A stretch of DNA of 64,000 nucleotides, from the NCBI GenBank assembly GCA_028583685.1, contig JAMXIF010001178.1, forward strand, positions 2,623,110 to 2,687,109, written 5' to 3'. The first letter of the stretch is position 1, and each line of letters starts with the position of its first letter. Position numbers and translations under genes: made by a program. This DNA is from Petaurus breviceps papuanus. Its lineage: Eukaryota; Chordata; Mammalia; Diprotodontia; Petauridae. Below, one piece after another: positions 11,801 to 23,080 of this stretch. The notes below the pieces were generated by a model. The model made no database searches. It was not told the origin of the DNA and saw only the letters and a program-made list of their open reading frames with translations.

Positions 11801-12539
11801 ATCCTATCCCTTCCCTTGTTTATGCTTTTATTTTTCCCCTCCTCTCTTTCCCTCCTTAGGAGTTTTCCTTTTGACCACCACCTCCCTCAGTATTCCCTCC
11901 TCATCAGCCCCACTCCCTTTTCCTACCCTTCCCCTTTACTACCTCTTCCCTCCCTTCTAACCCCCTCCCCTTTTCTTAGCCCTTACCCCCTCCTACTGCC
12001 TGTAGGGTGTGATAGATTTTTATGCTTAATGTAGTATGTTATTTCTTCCTTGAACCAAGATTGAAAGAATAAATCTCATGCAGTGCTCCTCTCCCTCCCC
12101 TCTTTCCCTCTATTGTGAGAGGTTTTATGTCTCTTCTCAACAGAGTCCTATACTTAACTGATTATGTTATTTCCTCCTTACACCAGGACCTATGAGGGTG
12201 AAGATCATATAACGTTCATCTCCCTCCCTTCTTTCCCTCTACTATAATATGTTTTTATACCTCTTTGTGTGGCATAATTTACCCTTTTCTGTTTTGTTCT
12301 TTCCTCTTCTTCCATTGCAATCCCTTTGTACTCCTTAAAAAGGTTTTTTATCATCATTTTGTTTAATTTATACATACCCCCTCTATTTATCTATACCCTT
12401 TTAAATTGTTGCAATAAGTATACAATTCTCAATATTAATAGGTAACAGCTTCCCATATAGGGATGTAAACAGTTTGCTCTTATTAAATAACAAGTTATGT
12501 GTGTGTGTGTGTGTGTGTTTCCCTATTTACCTTTTTATG

Positions 12540-13951
12540 TCTCTCTTGAGTATTGTAATTGGAGATTGAATTTTCTTTGGAGCTCTGGCCTTTTCATCAG
12601 GAAGGTTTGGAAGTCCCTTATATCACCGAATGATCATCTCCTTGCCTGAAAGATTATGCTCAGTTTTATTGGATAGCTGATCCTTGGTTGTAACCCGAGC
12701 TCTTTTGCCTTGCAAAATATCATATTCCAGTCCCTCCAATCTTTCAATGTAGAAGTTGCCAGATCCTTGTAGCAGCAAGCACCCCAGCATCCCCAGAGTG
12801 TCTGCCAACACAAGTTCTTAGATCTGCTTTGTTAAAGGAAAGCAACTCAAAATGGGTTAACAAGCTTACTTTAATCAGTCAAATATGTATCATTTACCTA
12901 GTTCAGGGGGAAAAGGTCAGCACCCCAAACTTCAGAATAGACACACAGAATTATCAAGACAGAAACAGATCAAGTAGACAGATTTCCAAACTGTCCAACC
13001 ATTACATACATGCCAAACAACATCTGGGTTTCAAAGCCGGGGGGCTCTGGACAACGGCTAACCCAGAGTTTCATCAAATCACAGAACACTTCTCAAAGTG
13101 AGCCCCAAAACAAAGCTACAGATCAGGGCTTATATAGCCTTCTCCTGGCTCAGAGAATGTAACAACCTTATTGACTCACTGGACAATCAAGAAGTATTCA
13201 CTGAAAAACAAGCCTCCCACCCCAGGCTCCAGGTGCACTTTAGCCTAGGGGCAGGGAAGATCTTCAAAATTTACATTCCCATTACAATCTTGTGCAATCC
13301 TCACTATAGTTCCATGATATTTTAATTGTTTCTCTCTGGCTGCTTGCAGTATTTTATCCTTTACTTGATATTTCTGGAATTTGGCTACAACATTTTGCAG
13401 AGTTTTCAATTTAGGATCTCTTTCAGGAGGTGTCTGGTGGATTCTCTCCATTTTTATTTTACCCTCTGGTTCTAGTATCTCAGGGCAGTTTTCCTTGATG
13501 AGCTCTTGAAAGATGTTGTCCCAGCTCTTTTTTTCATCATGATTTTCTAGTAGATCAATAATTCTTAGATTATCTCTCCTGGATCTGTTTTCCAGGTCAG
13601 TTATTTTTCCATTGAGATATTTTACCTCTTTTTCTAATTTTTCATTCCTGATGCTTTGTTTGTCTGATTCTTGGTACCTCATAGAGTCATTAGCTTCAAT
13701 TTGGTTGATTCTGATTTTTAGCAAATTATTTTCCTCAGTTTTTGAAGCTCCTTTTCCATATATTCAGATTTCATTTTTAGTTCACACATTTTTCTTTTTA
13801 AGGAGCTGCTTTCTTCATTGAAAAGTTTTTCTATTTTCATAATTTTGATTTTAAAAGAATTAGTCATTTTATCTTCTACCTCTCTAATTTGGTTTTCAAA
13901 GTCCTTCTTGAGCTCTTCTAAGAATGCTTTCTGGGCTTGAGACCAATTCAT
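12540..13951 (-). pseudogene. L1 ORF1, split by a solo LTR
   Basis: ORF1 encodes the trimeric RNA-binding chaperone of L1. The N-terminal part at 13718-13951 is Glu/Lys-rich coiled coil. The middle part at 13290-13724 holds LENRSRRDNLRIIDL and PERDPKLKTLQNVVAKF (RRM) and KILQAAREKQLKYHG. The reading then meets the LTR at 13286, and ORF1-like C-terminal sequence resumes left of 12768. Confidence 0.85.
12768..13286 (-). mobile_element. Solo LTR of a class III-like endogenous retrovirus
   Basis: A 519-bp segment with TG...CA ends that interrupts L1 ORF1. Flanking 5-base repeats are ATCCT (12763-12767) and ATCTT (13287-13291), one mismatch apart. On the minus strand it starts TGTAATGGGAATG, soon reaches GAAGATCTTCCCTGCCCC, and has a TATA box TATATAAG at 13129-13136. 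The start matches the LTRs of the ERV at 20389-26840 (TGTAAGGG, AAGATCTTCCATGCCCC), so it is a diverged relative. It is a fossil left when an internal region was lost by LTR recombination. Confidence 0.8.
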
Positions 13952-14167
13952 ATTACCTGTTGAGGCTTCACCTGTGGGTGTGGAGTCAATTCTGTCTCCT
14001 TCTGAATTTGGTTCTTCCCTCTCACAATAATAGGATTATAGAGTCTTTGTCTTTTCGATCCGTCTTTTACTCATTTTGAGGCAGGGCCTAGCCACGCCCT
14101 TCCACTAGGACTCCCAAGCCTTCACTATTTTAAAATTTTGCTCTGGGGCAATAAGTTCTGTATTTCA

Positions 14168-14191
14168 GGGGGGGGGGGGGGGGGGGGGGGG
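14168..14191. repeat. G homopolymer, 24 bases
   Basis: Twenty-four consecutive G on the plus strand, just upstream of L1 ORF1 (C-run in the L1 sense). Confidence 0.95.
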
Positions 14192-14457
14192 CTGGTTGGA
14201 GTAGCTGAGATTCACTCTGCCATGCTGGTCCCTGGAAGTTCAGATAGGTGCTTTTTAAATTTCCAGGCTGGGGGTTGATAGTCCCAGGAGTAGCTGCTGC
14301 CACTGCCATGGGCTCTGCATTTGTTTCTTACCCAGCTCCAACAGATCCCAGCCCTGTAGTGATAGGCCTGGGAACAGACCTTGTGGTTGGTAGATCAACT
14401 TGCCACAGCACTGGCCTGCTCTCCACCATGTGCGCCATGCCAGCCTGCTCTCAGTAG

Positions 14458-15658
14458 TTTTTCAATTTCATATAATTAAAATTATTTATTTTCTTTTTTG
14501 TGGCTGCCTCCATCTCTTATTTGCTTAAGAATACATCTCCTACCCTTAGTTATGAGAGGTATGTAACCTATTTCTCTTCTAATTTTTTTTTAAATAATCT
14601 TTAATGTTAAAGTTGCATATCCACTTAGAATGCATTGTGGAATATAGTATAAGGTGTTGGTCTAAGTCTAATATCTGCCAGAAAGCTTTCCAGTTTTCAC
14701 CACAGTTTTTATCAAATAAGAAGGGTTTGTGGGGGAGAGTTGGGGGGATAATACGTGTTTTCCACTTTATCAAAAATTCAATTATTGAGTTTCACTGTTT
14801 CTGATGCTACTTTGTCTAGTTTATTCCATTGATCTGTCTCTCTCTTTTTTTAACCAATACCAGATGCTTTTTATGACTGCTGCTTTATAATATAGTTTGA
14901 GATCTGGAAGTGCTCATCCCCCTTTTCCCTGATTCTTTTCACAATTTCCTTGATATTTTAGATATTTTCATTTTTTCCAGATGAATTTGGCTATTATTTC
15001 ATAAAGTTCCACAAAGTATCCCTTTGAAAATTTAATTGGTGTAGCATTAAAAGTATAAATTAACTTTAGTAGTATTGTCATTTTTATTATGTTGGTATGG
15101 CTTAGCCATAAGCATTGAATGTTTCTTCAGCTATTTAAATTGATCTTTGTTTTTGTTTGTTTTTTTAAAGGAGCGCTTTGTAACTGAATCAAGCCTTTTG
15201 TATGCTTTGGTAGACTAATCCCCAGATATTTTATGAACTTTGTAATATAAAATTGGATTTACCTTTCTATTATTGCTTCTTGGGTTTTGTTATTATTATG
15301 CAGAAATACTAATGATTTGTGAGGGTTTATTTTGTAGCTTGCAACTTTGCTGAAGCAATTAATTTTATTAATTAGTATGTCTGATGATTTCCTAGGATCT
15401 TCCAAGATATCACCATATCATCAGCAAATAGGAATATATTTATCCCCTCTTTATCTATCTTTGTCCCTTCAGTTTCTTTCTTTTGTCCTATGATTGCTGC
15501 TATCATTTCCAAAAATATATTAAATAATAGTTAAGAGAGTGGATATCCTGCTTCCCTGCTATATTTATTGGAAAAGGTTCTAGTATATCCCCATTGTTTA
15601 TGATGTTTGGTTTGGGTTTTAAAAGTTGCTTTTTATGATATTTAAAAGATCCCTCTAT
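14458..15658 (-). mobile_element. Older L1 ORF2 fragment
   Basis: Reads as the RT and post-RT part of L1 on the minus strand, parallel to 8770-9990 of the younger copy. The catalytic motif FADDMVISW is intact near 15410. It ends where a plus-strand L1 begins at about 15662. It may be the displaced 3' part of the old L1 at 19785-32150, with intervening RT sequence lost. Confidence 0.8.
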
Positions 15659-15661
15659 GTC

Positions 15662-16580
15662 AAAAGAAGGAAAAAAATAGAAGAAAATGTGAAATCTCTC
15701 ATTGGAAAAACAACTGACCTAGAAAATAGATCAAGGGGAGATAATCTAAGAATTACTGAACTAACTGAGAGTCATGACCAGAAAAGAGTGCAGACATACT
15801 CTTTCAAGAAACTGTCAAGAAAAATGTCCTGATGTCTTAGACCCAGAAGGTAAAGTAGAAATTGAAAGAATCCACTGGTCCCCTCCTGAAAGTGATCCCA
15901 AAATGAAAACTCCTAGGAATATTACGGCCAAGTTCCAGAGCTTCCAAGTCAAAGAGAAAATATTACAAGCAACCAAAAAGAAACAATTCAAATATTATAG
16001 ATTCACAATCAGGATGGTACAAAATTTAATGCCTTCTACATTAAAGGAGAAGAGGGCTTGAAATATGATATTCTGTAGGACAAAGGAGTTTGGACTACAA
16101 CCAAGAATAACTTACCCAGATAAACTGAGCATAATCCTTTGGGGTGGAAATGGAATAATGAAATAGAGGACTTTCAGGCATTTCTGATGAACAGATAAGA
16201 GCTGAATAGAAAATCTGACATTCAAACACAAAACTCAAGAGAAGCATAAAAAGGTAAACATGAAAGAAAAATCATAAGGGACTCAATAAGGTTAAATTAT
16301 TTACATTCCTAAATGGGAAAATTATATAACTCCTAAAAATTTTATCATTATACACACACACAAACACATACACACATGGGTGTGTGTATGTTTATGCATG
16401 TATGTATATGTGTATATATATATATACATACATACACACTCTGTTGTATACAGAAATCTCTTACTCAATAGAGGAGTAGGAGGGGAAGGAGATAAGAAGA
16501 AAGTGGGGTGATAATAGGAGGATAAATTAAAGGAGGTAGTGGTTAGAAATAAAATAGAGTTTTGAGGAGGGACAGGGGAG

Positions 16581-16626
<46 letters not shown>

Positions 16627-19600
16627 AAAATAAGGAGCTGGAGCTGAATCTATTATGTTTAAGCTGAAGAAAAAAAAGGCAGGGGTAGCAATCATGATCT
16701 CAGACAAAGCAAAAGTAAAAACAGAATTAACAGAGATAATCAGGGAAACTACATTTTGCTAAAAGGTACCATAGACAATGAAGAAATAAAAAATTTTACA
16801 GCAAGTTTCTCTGGTATAGGTCTGATTTTGTCAAATATAGAGAAAATGAATTTATAAAAATAAGAGACATTCCCCAATAGGTAAATGGCAGTTTTCAGAA
16901 GAAGAAGAAATCAAAGCTATCTATAGTCATATGAAAAAAATGCTCTAAATCACATTGATTAAGGAAATGAAAATTAAGATAACTCTAAAATATCACTTCA
17001 CACCTATTAGAAATGACAAAAGTTACAGGGGATAAAGGAAAATAGGTACACTAATATACTGTTGGTAGAGTAGTGAACTGGTGTGACGATTCTGGAGAAC
17101 AATTTGGACCTATGCCCAAAAGACTATAAAACTATGCATACCCTTTGACCCAGCAATACCACAACTAGGTCTGTATTCCAAAACGATCAAAGGAAAAAGA
17201 AAAAGACTTATAGGTTCAAAAATATTTATAGCATCTCTTTTTGTGGTGGCAAAGAATTGGACATCAAAGAGATCCTCACAAATTGAGAAATGGCTGATCA
17301 AATTGTGGCATATGATTGTAATGGAGCACTGTTGTGGTATAAGAAATGATGAGGGGGATGGTTTCAGAAAATCATGGCAAGATCTATATGAACTGATGCA
17401 AAGTGAAGTGAAAATAACCAGGATATCATTGTCCACAGTAGCAGCAATGTTATAACTGTAATCAACTGTGAAAGACTTGGCTACTCCCATCAATAATCAT
17501 CCAAGACAATTCTGAAGGAGTCATGATGAAAAAATGCTATCCATCTCCAGAGAGAAAACTGATGAACTCTGAATACAAATTGAAGCCTTATTTTCTCACT
17601 TTATAGCCTTTTTAAAAAGTGGCTAATATGAAAATGTGTTTTGCATGATTTCACATGTATAACTGATATGACATAGCTTGCCTTCTCAGGGTCTGGGAGA
17701 GGGGATAGGTGGAAGGGAGAGAATTAAAAGCTCAAAATTTAAACAGAAAAAAGTATTTTAACTTAATTTTTTTTAATAAGAAAGAAGTCAAGGAGATGAA
17801 CAGAATCTTAGAAAAGTTAGATATGTTAGACCTCTGGAGAAAATAGAATGAGAATAGAAAGGAGTATACATACCTTTTCCTCAGCTATACAAGACACCTT
17901 TATGAAAACTGTTATTTCAGCACAAAAACCTAACAATCAAATTCAGAAAAGAAGAAATATCAAATGCACCCTTTTCAAGATAACTGTGGGCAGTATAAAA
18001 TACTTGGGATTTTACCTGCCAAGACATATAGAATCTATACGAATACAATTGCAAAATACTTAACACTTTTCACATATATAAAGACAGATCTAAACAATTG
18101 GATAAATATTAATTTCTCATGGGTAAGCCAAGCCTACATAATGAAAATAATAATATTATCTAAATTAATTTACTTATTTAGTGCTATGCCAATAAAACCA
18201 TCAAAGAATTAATTTATAGAGATTGAAAAAATAGCCAAATTCATCTGGATTCTACAGGAACAAAAGTTTTAAAATATCAAGAAAAATTTAAAAATGGAGG
18301 TAGATAATCTAGCAACATCAGGTTTCAAACTATGCTATAAAGCAGTAATCATCAGAACAATTTGGTACTAAGAAATAGAGTGCTTGATTAGTGGGATAGA
18401 TTAGGACAGGGGTGGAGAACCGGGTTAGGCACACAGTATACAGAAGTAAAGGAACACAGTAATCTAGTGCTTGATAAACCCAAAGATCCAAACTTTTGGG
18501 GAAAGAACTTATGCTTCACTGGGAAAACTAGAAAGTGATCTGGAAGAAGCTAGGCATAGCCCAACATCTCATACAACATACTAATATAATGTCAAAATAG
18601 GTACATGATTGAGACATAAAGGGTGATATCTTACAAAAATTAGGGAGCCATGGGGGAAAATGCCTTTCAGATCTACTAATAAGGAAATACCAAATGAAAT
18701 AATGTGGATCAGGGGAGGTAAAATAATTCTGGTTACATAAAATCAAAAAGCTTATGCACAAACAAAACCAATGAAGTTAAAATTAGAAGAAAAGTAGGAA
18801 GTAAGGGGAGGAGGGACTTACAGCAAGTTCCTCTGATAAAGGCCTAATTTCTCAAATATAAAGGGAACTGAGTCAAATTTAGAAAAATAAGAGCTCTTCC
18901 CCAACTGAAGAATGGTCAAAGAATTTGAACAGAAATCAAAGCTATAAATAGGCATATAAAAATGTCCTAAATCACTAATGATTAGAAAAATGCAAATTAA
19001 AATAACTTTGAGGTACCACTTCACATCTTCCAGACTGGCAAGCATGACAGAAAAGGAAAATGAGAAATGGAAGGGATGTGGATAAATAAGGTACACTAAA
19101 GCATTGTTGGTGGAACTGTGAACTGGTCCAATCATTTTGGAGAACAATTTGGAACTATGTGCAAATGACTATAAAACTGTGCATACCTTTTGATCCAGCA
19201 ATACCACTACTATGTCTGTATCCCAAAAAGATTAAATAAAAATGGAAAAGGACCTACATGTACAAAAATATTTATAGAAGCTCTTTTTTTATGGAGGCAA
19301 AAATTGGAAATTGAGGAAATGTCCAAGTTGTAGAGTATTATTATGATGAAAGATTATTGAGCTATAAGAGATGACAAGTGAAATGGGTTCAGGAAAATCT
19401 AGGAAGACATAAACTGGTTCAAATTGAAGTGAGCAAAACCAGGAGAATTGTACACTGTAACAATGATCAGCAGTGAAAGACCTAGCTAATCTGATCAAGA
19501 CAATGATCCTTGAAATTCCAAGGAACTCATACTAAAAAAATACTGTCCTCCTGCAGAGAGGGGTATTAATGGAATCTGAGTGCAGATTGAAGCATATTTT

Positions 19601-19780
19601 TTGCCACTTTATTTTTATGTTGTTATTGGTTTTTTTGCAACATGGTCAACATGGAAATATGTTTTGTGTGACTTCACATGTATAATGTTTATCATATTGC
19701 TTGCCTTCTCGCTGGGGAGGGGTGGAGCTAGAGAGACAAAAAGAATTTGGAATTGAAAATTTAAAAATTAATATGTATTA
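15662..19780 (+). mobile_element. Composite of plus-strand L1 pieces
   Basis: ORF1 words GKTTDLENRSRGDNLRI and PEGKVEIERIHWSPPESDPK lie at 15690-15915, followed by ORF1-ORF2 spacer, microsatellites and an endonuclease piece (KKAGVAIMISDKAKVK, 16670-16790). An L1 3' end with C-terminal ORF2 follows at about 16795-17775. Endonuclease sequence then resumes at 17783 (KEVKEMNRILEKLDMLDLW), and a second ORF2 C-terminal half runs to an L1 3' end at about 19780. The simplest reading is one old L1 into which a short 5'-truncated L1 inserted at about 16795, plus internal deletions. Confidence 0.75.
16340..16622. repeat. CA/TG/TA and GA microsatellites
   Basis: CA and TG runs with TATATATA at about 16350-16440, and (GA)n at 16585-16622, within the L1 spacer. 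Confidence 0.9.
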
Positions 19781-20055
19781 AATAAATGAATGATTAGGTA
19801 GATTTTTCTAAGTCTCCATTTAGGCCTGCTCCTTTTGTTTGTGGTCCCTGAATCAATGACTATTTTTACTGTGCCATGGTCTGTAAAGAATGTATTTACT
19901 ATTTCTGCCTTTTTACATTTGTTTGCAATATCTCTGTGCCCGAATATATGGTCAATTTTTTTTAAAGTTCCATGTGATGCTAAGAAATATTGATATTCTT
20001 TTGCTTTCACATTTAAAATATGCCTTTTAATTTTAGTTTAAAAGTTTAACTCTCT

Positions 20056-20210
20056 GGGGCAGCCAGGTAGAACAGTGAGTAAGAGCACTGGCCCCAGAGT
20101 CGGGATGACCTGGGATCAAATCCGGGCTCAGATACTTAGCACCACACCCAGAAATAACTGGCCATGTAACCTTGAGCAAGTTACTTAACCCCAATTGCTT
20201 AAAAAAAAAA
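20056..20210 (+). repeat. SINE, plus strand
   Basis: GGGCAGCCAGGTAGAACAGTG head, AGAAATAACTGGCCATGTAAC and ACTTAACCCCAATTGCTT end with an A tail. It faces a minus-strand copy of the same subtype that starts 60 bases away. Confidence 0.9.
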
Positions 20211-20271
20211 GTTTAACTCACTTCCAGTTTACTCTAGTTTCTCCAGCAATTTTTTCAACTCCCTGTTTTTT

Positions 20272-20388
20272 CTTTTTTTTTTTTTTTAAAGCAATTGGGG
20301 TTAAGTAACTTGCTCAAGGTTACATGGCCAGTTATTATTTCTGGGTGTGATGCTGAGTATCTGAGCCCGGATTTGATCCAGGTCATCC
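20272..20388 (-). repeat. SINE, left part, split by the ERV
   Basis: Minus-strand SINE (poly-T, AAGCAATTGGGGTTAAGTAA, and so on) that stops at GGTCATCC and resumes at 26841 with CATCCCGACACTGG. The shared CATCC is the ERV target duplication. Confidence 0.95.
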
Positions 20389-20881
20389 TGTATCAGCAAT
20401 GCCATATTCACAATGCCTATAGAGATTACAAATATGCTGATATAATTATCCATCACAAAATACATCAGGTTTGCCATTTGGGGAAATAAACTAGAAAATT
20501 TATTAAGATACCAAAAGACTGAGTCCCAAAACCAGAAAGTGAAAGCCATCAGAGTAGTTATGACATTGGCACAGGTAGACAAAGTAGAAAGCACCCACAT
20601 TTTCAAGCCTTTAAAACAGAACAGGCTACCTCAGGCAAAAGTCCTCCTCTCCCCACTCACAGCAACCACCCAGCACGCTCCCAGCAGCTCCGGCCCCTGG
20701 CAGTGCTCAGCAGGAGTCCTAACTCAAAAAAAAAAAAAAGGGCAACCGCAACCGCTGCCAACCGCCAACCGCAGGACCGTTAGCTCGGCTTTCACTTTTT
20801 CTCGCTTTCCGCTTTCTCTTGCTCTGCTATGTCAGCACGTCCATGGGGCATGGAAGATCTTTAAATCCCATAACCCTTACA
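20389..20881 (-). repeat. ERV 3' LTR
   Basis: 493 bp; on the element's strand it runs TGTAAGGGTTATGGG to GCATTGCTGATACA. It is almost identical to the LTR at 26348-26840. Confidence 0.95.
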
Positions 20882-21360
20882 TTCAGCCCCAAGATCTTTC
20901 ATGTCCCTTACTTGGCAAAAATACAGTAGGAATAACTGGTGTCAACAAAATTTCACAACAATATAACAAGAATAGCACACAATAAACACAAAAAAACATA
21001 TTTTAGGGTGGGGCTTGAGCACAAGCTCCCCATCATTCCCCCCACCCCGAACAAATGGGGCCCCAAAATCTTGTGGTAAGGGGTGAAGATCTCTTCTTCT
21101 ATGGCTACTTGCTGCTGAAATCGGATGTAGAGCTGTCCCTGTCCTAAGGGGTCCCATTTGAGAGGTCAGTTCTTAATATGCTTGATGCCAGGTCCAAGGG
21201 TGACACATCACAGTTGCAGACAGGGGGTGACATCCAGCTTAAGCTATCAGGCATCTACAGATGGAGGGTACCAAGCCTGTGGAAACAAATCTAACAAACA
21301 AGGTGAACAAACAAAAAATCAAGAAGAAGCAAAGAGACAATAACCAGACTATTGTAGCCT
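20882..21360 (-). other. ERV region between pol and 3' LTR
   Basis: About 480 bases without a recognisable env or other gene. No classical long polypurine tract is obvious next to the LTR. The nearest purine-rich word on the element strand is CTTGGGGCTGAA. Confidence 0.6.
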
Positions 21361-23080
21361 CACTCACGGTAGAATAAATGACTTAAGGGTACAATTTTGT
21401 AATCATCTTCTCCAGAATAAACAATAGTTACAGTGTTATCCTTCCCATATGCTATAATCTCTGCAGCCTTTGGAACATCATCTGGCTTCCGTTTTACCCA
21501 TACTTTAGCTCCTGATTTTATTCTATCAGTAGAACCAAATCCTTCAGTTCCTGTGACAGTTATTTTGGAAGGAGGGTCAGTTTTTACAAGTGGCATTGTT
21601 TTACAAGGAACGATAATCACTTGAACTATCCTATCATTCTTGTGAATCTGTATGGGCCCTTCACCTAAATTCTGGAATGTTACAACAATTTCTCCTTGAT
21701 AATTAGAATCTATTACTCCAGCCAATACATGTATTCCTTGAGCTGCTAATCCTGATTTGGGTAAAATCTGTCCAAAGTGATTTTTAGGGATTCTTATGCA
21801 TATCCCAGTGGAAATTTTTCTTACTTCTTTCCTGTCCAACCAAAAGTCCTCTAAACAATGTAAATCATACCCCACCGAACCAGGTGGTCCTGGGTACGGT
21901 GCTGGGACATCTGGCCTCAAGGTCCAATACTCAATATTTGGGATCTTGTGTGTTTGTTGTTTTCTAATTTGCAGATTGGGGGTCATCATTCTGGCTAGAG
22001 GTGTACTTCCTCCCAATGGTCTATTATTCAAATTACGCAAAGCCATGAACAAATTATCCTTCCAATGTTGATATGAATTATTGGAACTTAACTTCCTCAA
22101 CTGTTCTTTCAGTAATCCATTCATTCTTTCAATTAACCCAGATGCTTCTGGATAATATGGAATATGATATATCCATTCTATATTGTTTAGTATACAATAC
22201 TTCTTCATTTCATTGCCTTTGAAATGTGACCCATTGTCACTTTGAATCTGCATTGGGGTTCCATAATATAGACTTATGAGATCTAGGGTTTTACAAGTGT
22301 TTTTCTGGGTTGCATTCTTATAAGGACAAGCTACTAGTACACCTGAATAGGTATCAACACAAGTACATATAAATCTGCATCCTTTATCCAGTGGTAGTGG
22401 ACCAATATAATCTATTTGCCAGATTTGGGCTGGGACTTTTCCTCTTGCTATCTCTCCAGTTACTACCCGAGGAACAGTTCGCTCCTTTTCTAATTGACAT
22501 ATATGACATTCTTCTGCTATCTGTTTTAACAGTGAATGAGAGATACTAATACCTCGATCTTGTGCCCTCTGGTGTGTGGCCTGGACCCCCAAATGGCCTG
22601 CCGTTTGGTGGACCCCTTTTGCTAATACCGGATCATCAGTTGTTGTCAAAGTAGGAACAATACGTTCAGTAGCAATCTTTGCCAGTCGATCAGCATGAGC
22701 ATTGTACTTACGTTCTGGTGTGGTGGGGGCCACGTGAGCATATACATGAAAAACTGACAAGGCAGTGACCAAAGACATGTTCCAGATATCTTCCCATAAT
22801 TCTTTGCCCCAGACTTGTTTACCATGAATTTCCCAATTTTCATTTTTCCACATGGGCATCCATGTAACTAATCCATTAGCTACCGCCCATGAATCAGTGA
22901 ATATATGACACTGTCCTCCTTGTTCTATTTTGATGGCTTGATATACTGCCATAAGTTCAGCATATTGGCTACTTGCACCTATCCCAGTACTTTCCAAAGT
23001 CCTTCTAGTACATGGGTTATAGGCCACTGCTTTCCAATGTCTTTTTTGCCCCAAATATTTTGCTGTCCCATCAGTATGCA
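21360..23080 (-). CDS. Fossil ERV pol, RNase H-integrase-dUTPase part
   Basis: Starts in RNase H (HTDGTAKYLG, then SSQYAELMAVYQAI). The integrase zinc-binding region follows (HQTAGHLGVQATHQRAQ ... ECHICQ), then the core with DYIGPLPLDKG, IQSDNGSHFKG and a Glu in EASGLIERMNGLL, the D-D-E triad. Next is a trimeric dUTPase: PGSVGYDLHC, ILPKSGLAAQGIHVLAG, AGVIDSNYQGEI, KNDRIVQVI and TEGFGSTD are motifs 1-5. The last roughly 50 residues, with GAKVWVKRK and GKDNTVTIVY, resemble the SH3-like DNA-binding end of integrases. In the family these act in copying RNA to DNA and joining it to the genome, and dUTPase limits uracil. Part of a fossil element. Confidence 0.9.

Larger units (their letters stand above)
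7570..14457 (-). mobile_element. Near full-length marsupial L1 (carries a solo LTR)
   Basis: The order on the minus strand is 5' UTR (about 14457-13960), ORF1 (13951 to about 12540, interrupted), an intergenic spacer (about 12540-11860), ORF2 (about 11800-8080), a 3' UTR and an A-rich tail at 7570-7612. ORF2 shows the endonuclease words AEWIKNHNPTICC and TKIDHVLGH, RT words [20 protein letters not shown], and C-terminal words PSIGEWLNELWDM. Frame breaks are frequent. The catalytic FADD of the RT reads FAYD (about 9716-9727). The copy is younger than the L1 pieces next to it because it splits them. Confidence 0.9.

Noticed and set aside
20882-21360. Possible env or accessory gene of the ERV
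   Set aside because: Only short frames with no signal peptide, membrane segment or known motif; absence of env is usual for ERV-L.
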